DNA of 64,000 nt, taken from assembly GCF_003719295.1 (NCBI RefSeq), contig NZ_RFLW01000003.1, positions 372,001 through 436,000 of the forward strand. The letters run 5' to 3'. The notes under the pieces are model-generated. The model did not search any database, was not told the origin of the DNA, and saw only the letters and a list, made by a program, of their open reading frames with translations. The stretch is from Haliea alexandrii (lineage in GTDB: Bacteria > Pseudomonadota > Gammaproteobacteria > Pseudomonadales > Halieaceae). Numbering within the stretch: position 1 is the stretch's first letter; the number at the start of each line of letters is the position of its first letter. A program made the translations under genes and the position numbers. Below, piece by piece: positions 59,888-64,000 of this stretch.

Positions 59888-60750
59888 ATTGACTCCCCTG
59901 CCGCGCAGCCATCGGGCGGCAGCCAGCGCTGCCACACGCCGCGCAAACCACCGAGATGGCGCAATTCTACACCGACTTCGGCGCCCCAGGCGGCGTCCTG
60001 GTGGAAATCACTGCCCGCGGACACTTCGAGCCCGGTCTCCAGCGCCAGCTGGCGCAACTGCCGGCTCTGATCCGGGGTCTGGCGACCGTTGAGTATCTCC
60101 ACAGCGTTGCCGCCAGCGCTCGTGAAATCAGCCACCAGCCGCCGCAGCTTGCTGCGCGTCAACTTGTATTTGAGCGGATGCGCCAACACTGCCACGCCCC
60201 CCGCCGCCACGATCCACGCAGTGACCTCCGCAAGCTCGGGCCAGAAGGCCTTGACGTCCCCGGGCTTGCCCTGCCCGAGGTAGCGGTCGAATGCCCTGGC
60301 AACACTGCTTACATGCCCGCAGGCGACCATCCAGGCCGCGAAATGCGGGCGTCCCAGCTGGCTTTCGCCCGCCTCTGCCAGAGCCCCTTCCAGGGCGCCG
60401 GGGAAACCGAGCTTCGCCAGGCGCTCGGCAATAACGCGAGCGCGTTCCGAGCGTGCCGCCGCAAGCCGCGCCAGGCCCGCGGCCAACACGGGGTGGTCGC
60501 AGTCCATGCCCAGTCCCACCACGTGCACGGTCACACCGGACCAGACACAGGACAACTCCACACCCGGTACCACGCGCATCTCGCCGGCAGTGGCGTTATA
60601 CTCCTCCGCCACCGCGCGATAACCCGCCACCGTATCGTGATCGGTTATCGCCAGCAGGCGTATACCCCTGTCACGCGCCCGCTCCAGCAATGCGGCGGGA
60701 GACAGGGCGCCGTCAGAAGCGGTGGTGTGGGTATGGAAGTCGATCAACAC
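59884..60750 (-). CDS. rnm: PHP domain 5'-3' exonuclease (RNase AM, YciV/TrpH)
   Basis: 288 residues, GTG start. PHP metal-site motifs: DFHTHTTASDGAL, ITDHDTVAGY, PGVELSC, VLAHPLKYK and SAGSDFHQD. In E. coli RNase AM trims 5' ends of 5S, 16S and 23S rRNA. It is coupled to yciO by a four-base overlap and divergent from yciB, with about 100 bases between. Confidence 0.9.
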   Translation of the reverse strand: MLIDFHTHTTASDGALSPAALLERARDRGIRLLAITDHDTVAGYRAVAEEYNATAGEMRVVPGVELSCVWSGVTVHVVGLGMDCDHPVLAAGLARLAAARSERARVIAERLAKLGFPGALEGALAEAGESQLGRPHFAAWMVACGHVSSVARAFDRYLGQGKPGDVKAFWPELAEVTAWIVAAGGVAVLAHPLKYKLTRSKLRRLVADFTSAGGNAVEILNGRQTPDQSRQLRQLALETGLEVSAGSDFHQDAAWGAEVGVELRHLGGLRGVWQRWLPPDGCAAGESM

Positions 60751-60849
60751 AGACTCTACACTCCAAAATCGCGGAAACGGCTGGCGCGCAGCGCAGTGGC
60801 CCTGCCGCCTGAAGCGTCCATCCTAACATGCCAGGGCCAGGCTGATTTC

Positions 60850-61440
60850 ATGAGACAACTGCTGGAATTTCTCCCCATCGCGCTGTTCTTCATCGTCTAC
60901 CAGATGGACGGCGACACTGTCACCCTGTACGGGTGGAGCCACACCATCGACGGCATATTCACCGCCACCGCGGTGCTGATGGCCGCGACCGTACTGCAAC
61001 TACTGCTCACCTGGGTGATCACCCGCCAGCTGGAAAAACGGCTGCTCTGGGTGGGGCTCGCGGTGTGCGGATTCGGGGCCGCCACCCTGTTCCTGCACAA
61101 TGAACTGTTCATCATGTGGAAGCCGACCATTTTCAACTGGGCCCTGGCGCTGGCATTCGCCGCCTCGCAGTTCATCGGCAAGCGCAACCTCATGGAGCGC
61201 ACCCTGGGCAGCCAGATCCAGCTACCGCACCCGGTGTGGACCCGGCTCAACCTGCTCTGGGTAGCACATTTCACGGTGGTCGGCGGCCTCAATCTTGTGG
61301 TTGCCTACGGCTACAGTGAGGCCACCTGGGTAAGCTACAAACTCTACTCCGCCATCCTCTTCACCGTACTGCTCACCGGGCTGACGGCCTGGCTGGTGGC
61401 GCCACACCTGAAAGACCAACCTGCTGAGAACCAGGAGTAA
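60850..61440 (+). CDS. yciB: YciB family inner-membrane septation protein
   Basis: 196 residues from ATG 60850 (the frame is open far upstream, but that part is antisense to the PHP gene). About five transmembrane helices, starting [18 protein letters not shown], with [13 protein letters not shown] and [11 protein letters not shown] typical of the IspZ/YciB family. Implicated in envelope integrity and septation. Eight bases before yciI. Confidence 0.93.
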   Translation: MRQLLEFLPIALFFIVYQMDGDTVTLYGWSHTIDGIFTATAVLMAATVLQLLLTWVITRQLEKRLLWVGLAVCGFGAATLFLHNELFIMWKPTIFNWALALAFAASQFIGKRNLMERTLGSQIQLPHPVWTRLNLLWVAHFTVVGGLNLVVAYGYSEATWVSYKLYSAILFTVLLTGLTAWLVAPHLKDQPAENQE

Positions 61441-61448
61441 TACGCTGC

Positions 61449-61748
61449 ATGCTCTACGCCATCATGTGTGAAGACGTCGACAACAGCCTGCCGCTGCGCC
61501 AGGCCGCCCGCCCAGCCCATCTGCAACGTATCCAGCAGCTGGTCGATGACGGCCGGTTACTGGCGGCAGGGCCACACCCGGCGCTGGACACCGAGGACCC
61601 GGGTAGCGCCGGATTTACCGGTAGCCTGATCATCGCCGAGTTTGACAGCCTGGAAGCAGCCACGGACTGGGCGGACAGCGACCCGTACGTGGCCGCTGGC
61701 GTGTTCCGGCAGGTTGTCGTCAAACCCTACAAGCGCGTGCTGCCCTGA
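61449..61748 (+). CDS. yciI: YciI family protein
   Basis: 99 residues with the dimeric ferredoxin-like YciI fold: [38 protein letters not shown] and [18 protein letters not shown]. The His-Asp arrangement suggests a small-molecule hydrolase or lyase; function unknown. It lies directly after yciB, a conserved pairing. Confidence 0.92.
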   Translation: MLYAIMCEDVDNSLPLRQAARPAHLQRIQQLVDDGRLLAAGPHPALDTEDPGSAGFTGSLIIAEFDSLEAATDWADSDPYVAAGVFRQVVVKPYKRVLP

Positions 61749-61806
61749 GCGGCATGCAGTGATAAACTGGCGAATTACTGATCGCCTGCAGAGAAGGACC
61801 CGCGTT

Positions 61807-62481
61807 TTGCCGCACATTCTGATAGTTTCCCTGTTCGCCATCCTCTGCAGCGCCGCGGCGCAGGCACAGGATATCCGCTACATCAGTGACACCCAGTACA
61901 TTCCCGTGCGCAGTGGTGCGGGCAACGAGTTCCGTATCGTTCACCGCGGCATCCCCTCCGGCACTCAGCTCACCGTGAGCCGCGAGTCGGAAGACGGCAC
62001 CTGGGCAGAGATCACCACCGAGGGCGGCACCACCGGCTGGGTGCGTTCGCAATACCTGATGACCAGTGTCCCGGCCAGAAACCAGGTGGACTCGGCGCGC
62101 TCGCGTGCAGAGCAACTGGCGGAGCAGAATGCAGGGCTTACAGAGGAATTGAACCAGCTGAAACAGGTGCGCGGCGAGCTTGAGACCAGCATCGACAGCG
62201 CCGATGGCACACTGCAGGCGGTGACCGAGGAGCTGGCGCAATTGAAGCAGATATCCGGGCGCTCACTGGAATTGGACGCCGAGAACCGGCGCCTGGTAGA
62301 AGATGTGGAGAACCTGCGCGCTCAGGCCGACATGCTCGGCGCGGAGAACCAGCGCCTGCAGGAAAATCTGCGCAGCAGCGCTTTTATCGACGGCGCCCTG
62401 GCCGTGCTGCTGGGGGTGGTGATCACCCTGGTGGTGCCGCGCCTGTGGCCAAAGCGCCGGCGCAATGATGGCTGGGCCTGA
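61807..62481 (+). CDS. Exported SH3-domain/coiled-coil protein (YgiM-like, TIGR04211)
   Basis: 224 residues from TTG 61807, with AAGGA eight bases upstream. The signal peptide (ILIVSLFAILCSAAAQAQ) precedes a bacterial SH3 domain (YIPVRSGAGNEFRIVHRG, TGWVRSQYL), a long coiled coil (about 95-195) and a C-terminal transmembrane helix (GALAVLLGVVITLVVPRLW) with a basic end. The layout matches YgiM, an envelope protein of unclear role. Followed after 24 bases by the cyclophilin gene. Confidence 0.88.
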   Translation: MPHILIVSLFAILCSAAAQAQDIRYISDTQYIPVRSGAGNEFRIVHRGIPSGTQLTVSRESEDGTWAEITTEGGTTGWVRSQYLMTSVPARNQVDSARSRAEQLAEQNAGLTEELNQLKQVRGELETSIDSADGTLQAVTEELAQLKQISGRSLELDAENRRLVEDVENLRAQADMLGAENQRLQENLRSSAFIDGALAVLLGVVITLVVPRLWPKRRRNDGWA

Positions 62482-62505
62482 GTGACACAACGGAGAATTC
62501 CACTG

Positions 62506-63081
62506 ATGAAATACACCCTCAGTCTGCTGGCTGTGTTGATGCTGGCTTTGAACCCGGCCTGGTCGCAACAGGCGGCGGGCAATGACCCCATCGTGACAAT
62601 CAAGACCAGTGAAGGTGACATTACCCTGCGCCTGTTTCGGGAAAAGTCGCCGGTGACTGTTGCCAACTTTCTCAGCTACGTCGATAGCGGACACTACGCC
62701 GGCACGATCTTCCACCGGGTCATCCCCGATTTCATGGTGCAGGGTGGCGGGTTCCTGCCCGACATGACCGAAAAGGCAACCGGCGAGCCGATTGTCAATG
62801 AATCGCGCAACCGTCTGCACAACGTCCGCGGCACCGTGGCCATGGCGCGCACAGGCGACCCGGACTCGGCGACTGCGCAGTTCTTCATCAACCAGCGCAG
62901 CAACCTGCGACTGGACTGGTCGCCGGGCCAGGAGGGCTATACGGTATTCGGGGAAGTCATTGAGGGCATGTCGGTAGTGGACTACATCGCGTCCAGCCCC
63001 GTGCGCCAGTGGGCAGGCTACCAGGACGTTCCCGTGGAGCCCATCCTGATCGAGAGCATTCAGCGCGCGGGCAGCGAATGA
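62506..63081 (+). CDS. Periplasmic cyclophilin-type peptidyl-prolyl isomerase
   Basis: 191 residues from ATG 62506; the signal peptide MKYTLSLLAVLMLALNPAW is coherent only from this start, though a GTG at 62482 overlaps the previous stop. Cyclophilin motifs are FHRVIPDFMVQGGGF, VAMARTGDPDSATAQFFIN and YTVFGEVIEGM. It catalyses prolyl isomerisation during envelope protein folding (PpiA-like). ATGA overlap with pdxJ. Confidence 0.93.
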   Translation: MKYTLSLLAVLMLALNPAWSQQAAGNDPIVTIKTSEGDITLRLFREKSPVTVANFLSYVDSGHYAGTIFHRVIPDFMVQGGGFLPDMTEKATGEPIVNESRNRLHNVRGTVAMARTGDPDSATAQFFINQRSNLRLDWSPGQEGYTVFGEVIEGMSVVDYIASSPVRQWAGYQDVPVEPILIESIQRAGSE

Positions 63082-63848
63082 CAGCTCTCAGCGTCAACCT
63101 GAACAAGATTGCCCTGATTCGCAACTCGCGCGATACCCGCAACCCCGACATACCGCTGCACGCACAGCTCTGTATCGACGCCGGGGCCGATGGCATCACG
63201 GTGCACCCGCGTCCCGACCAGCGACATATCCGGGTGCAGGATTGTTACGACCTGGCTGCCACGCTCAGCGTGGAATTCAACATCGAGGGCAACCCGATGA
63301 CCGGGCCGCGCAAGAGCGACCGCGCGGGTGTCAGCGATTACCCCGGCTTTATGGCGCTGGTGCGCGAGATCCGCCCCGCACAGGCAACTCTGGTGCCGGA
63401 CGGGGACAACCAGCTCACTTCAGACCACGGTTTCGACCTGCGCAGGGACGGCGACAGGATTGCGCCGCTGGTGGCGGAGCTCAAGGCACTGGGGATCCGC
63501 ACCAGCCTCTTCATGGACCCGGAGCCGGCACAAATGCGCCTCGCCGCGGAGCTGGGTGCCGATCGCGTTGAACTCTATACCGAAAGCTATGCCCGGGCGT
63601 ATGCCAGCCGCACCGACGTCGATGCCGTACTGCAGCGCTACATCCGCGCTGCGGAAGCGGCGACCGAGGCCGGGCTGGGGGTGAACGCCGGGCATGACCT
63701 GGACCTGCACAACCTGCCGGCATTCAGCCGCGTGCCGGGCCTGCTCGAAGTCTCGATTGGGCATGCCCTGACCGTTGATGCCCTGCGCCTGGGCCTCGCC
63801 AACGCCATTGCCGCCTATCAGCGCGCACTGGGCAAAACGGTCGCCTGA
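63078..63848 (+). CDS. pdxJ: Pyridoxine 5'-phosphate synthase
   Basis: 256 residues from the ATG that overlaps the cyclophilin stop. Motifs: SVNLNKIALIRNSR, GADGITVHPRPDQRHI, EFNIEGNP, LVPDGDNQLTSDHG and GVNAGHDLDLHNLP. It forms PNP in de novo vitamin B6 synthesis. The LVPDGD where E. coli has a LVPE-type segment is a minor variation. Confidence 0.95.
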   Translation: MTALSVNLNKIALIRNSRDTRNPDIPLHAQLCIDAGADGITVHPRPDQRHIRVQDCYDLAATLSVEFNIEGNPMTGPRKSDRAGVSDYPGFMALVREIRPAQATLVPDGDNQLTSDHGFDLRRDGDRIAPLVAELKALGIRTSLFMDPEPAQMRLAAELGADRVELYTESYARAYASRTDVDAVLQRYIRAAEAATEAGLGVNAGHDLDLHNLPAFSRVPGLLEVSIGHALTVDALRLGLANAIAAYQRALGKTVA

Positions 63849-63853
63849 GCGGC

Positions 63854-64000
63854 GTGAGCAGTGAAGATGAACTCCCGCCCTACCTGGTGCCGCACAGCCA
63901 GGAGCCGATTCACATTCTCTACGCCGATAACGACTTGCTGCTGGTGCGCAAGCCCCACCTCCTGCTCAGTGTGCCGGGGCGCCACCCCCTCAACCGCGAC
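63854..64000 (+). CDS. RluA family pseudouridine synthase (5' part only)
   Basis: GTG at 63854 opens 49 codons to the window edge. The peptide contains IHILYADNDLLLVRKPHLLLSVPG, of which LYADNDLLLVRKP is the typical RluA-family opening (bifunctional 23S/tRNA U746/U32 type). The catalytic HRLD motif would lie beyond the edge. No S4 domain precedes it, consistent with RluA rather than RluC or RluD. Confidence 0.8.
   Translation, partial: MSSEDELPPYLVPHSQEPIHILYADNDLLLVRKPHLLLSVPGRHPLNRD

Noticed and set aside
59956-61440. A 494-residue plus-strand protein
   Set aside because: Everything before 60850 is opposite to the PHP nuclease gene and lacks family similarity; YciB starts at ATG 60850.

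Overview
The window is a stretch of chromosome from a gammaproteobacterium. Gene order (gyrA-serC-pheA-tyrA-aroA-cmk-rpsA-ihfB; mtaD-ubiG-mupP-yciK) resembles Pseudomonas and related lineages. The class GN (marine proteobacterial) sortase system, WbpM/WbpL-type glycan genes and moderately high G+C point to a marine group such as Halieaceae or a relative. That placement is inference from content; no rRNA gene is present.

Layout. 1-2249: an edge fragment, a small exported protein and an HDOD protein. 2250-9967: a tightly coupled and visibly more A+T-rich operon (TetR, RND adaptor, RND pump, two PaaI-type thioesterases, cytochrome P450, transglutaminase-like protein), with a palindromic operator on its promoter. 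10170-17816 (minus): tRNA-Pro, a MerR-type gene, ihfA, pheT, pheS, rplT, rpmI, infC (ATT start) and thrS. 18109-25460: a GGDEF/EAL protein with a small upstream ORF, then a complete dedicated sortase system (sortase, VIT/vWA target, response regulator, histidine kinase). 25453-27471: uvrB.

27593-31211 is an accessory segment beginning at tRNA-Asn. Its first gene encodes a near-perfect eukaryotic-type ubiquitin (67 of 76 positions identical to animal ubiquitin by eye) placed directly after a bacterial signal peptide and fused to what looks like a choice-of-anchor U domain and a C-terminal sorting tail. The terminal GlyGly is lost. It is followed by a coiled-coil protein, a 73-residue basic protein, a methyltransferase and an H-NS-like protein. 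This is the most unusual object in the window.

31236-35817: truC, an SDR, an exported small protein, a DUF502 membrane protein, a LysR regulator and a DHH phosphoesterase. 35839-40440 (minus): WbpM-like, WbpL-like and epimerase genes for surface glycan, and a ComEA-like protein. 40564-52910 (minus): pyrF, lapB, lapA, ihfB, rpsA, cmk, aroA, tyrA, pheA, serC and gyrA, with aromatic and serine biosynthesis next to translation and nucleoid genes. 53196-56696 (plus): mtaD, ubiG, mupP, yciK. 56713-60750 (minus): rluB, scpB, scpA, yciO and the PHP nuclease gene. 60850-64000 (plus): yciB, yciI, an SH3/coiled-coil protein, cyclophilin, pdxJ and the start of an RluA-family gene cut by the window edge.

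Most of the window is conserved housekeeping. The accessory interest lies in the P450/RND operon, the sortase system and the ubiquitin-led segment. Many starts were moved inside the longest open frame because a better ribosome binding site or a stop/start overlap supports the inner codon.
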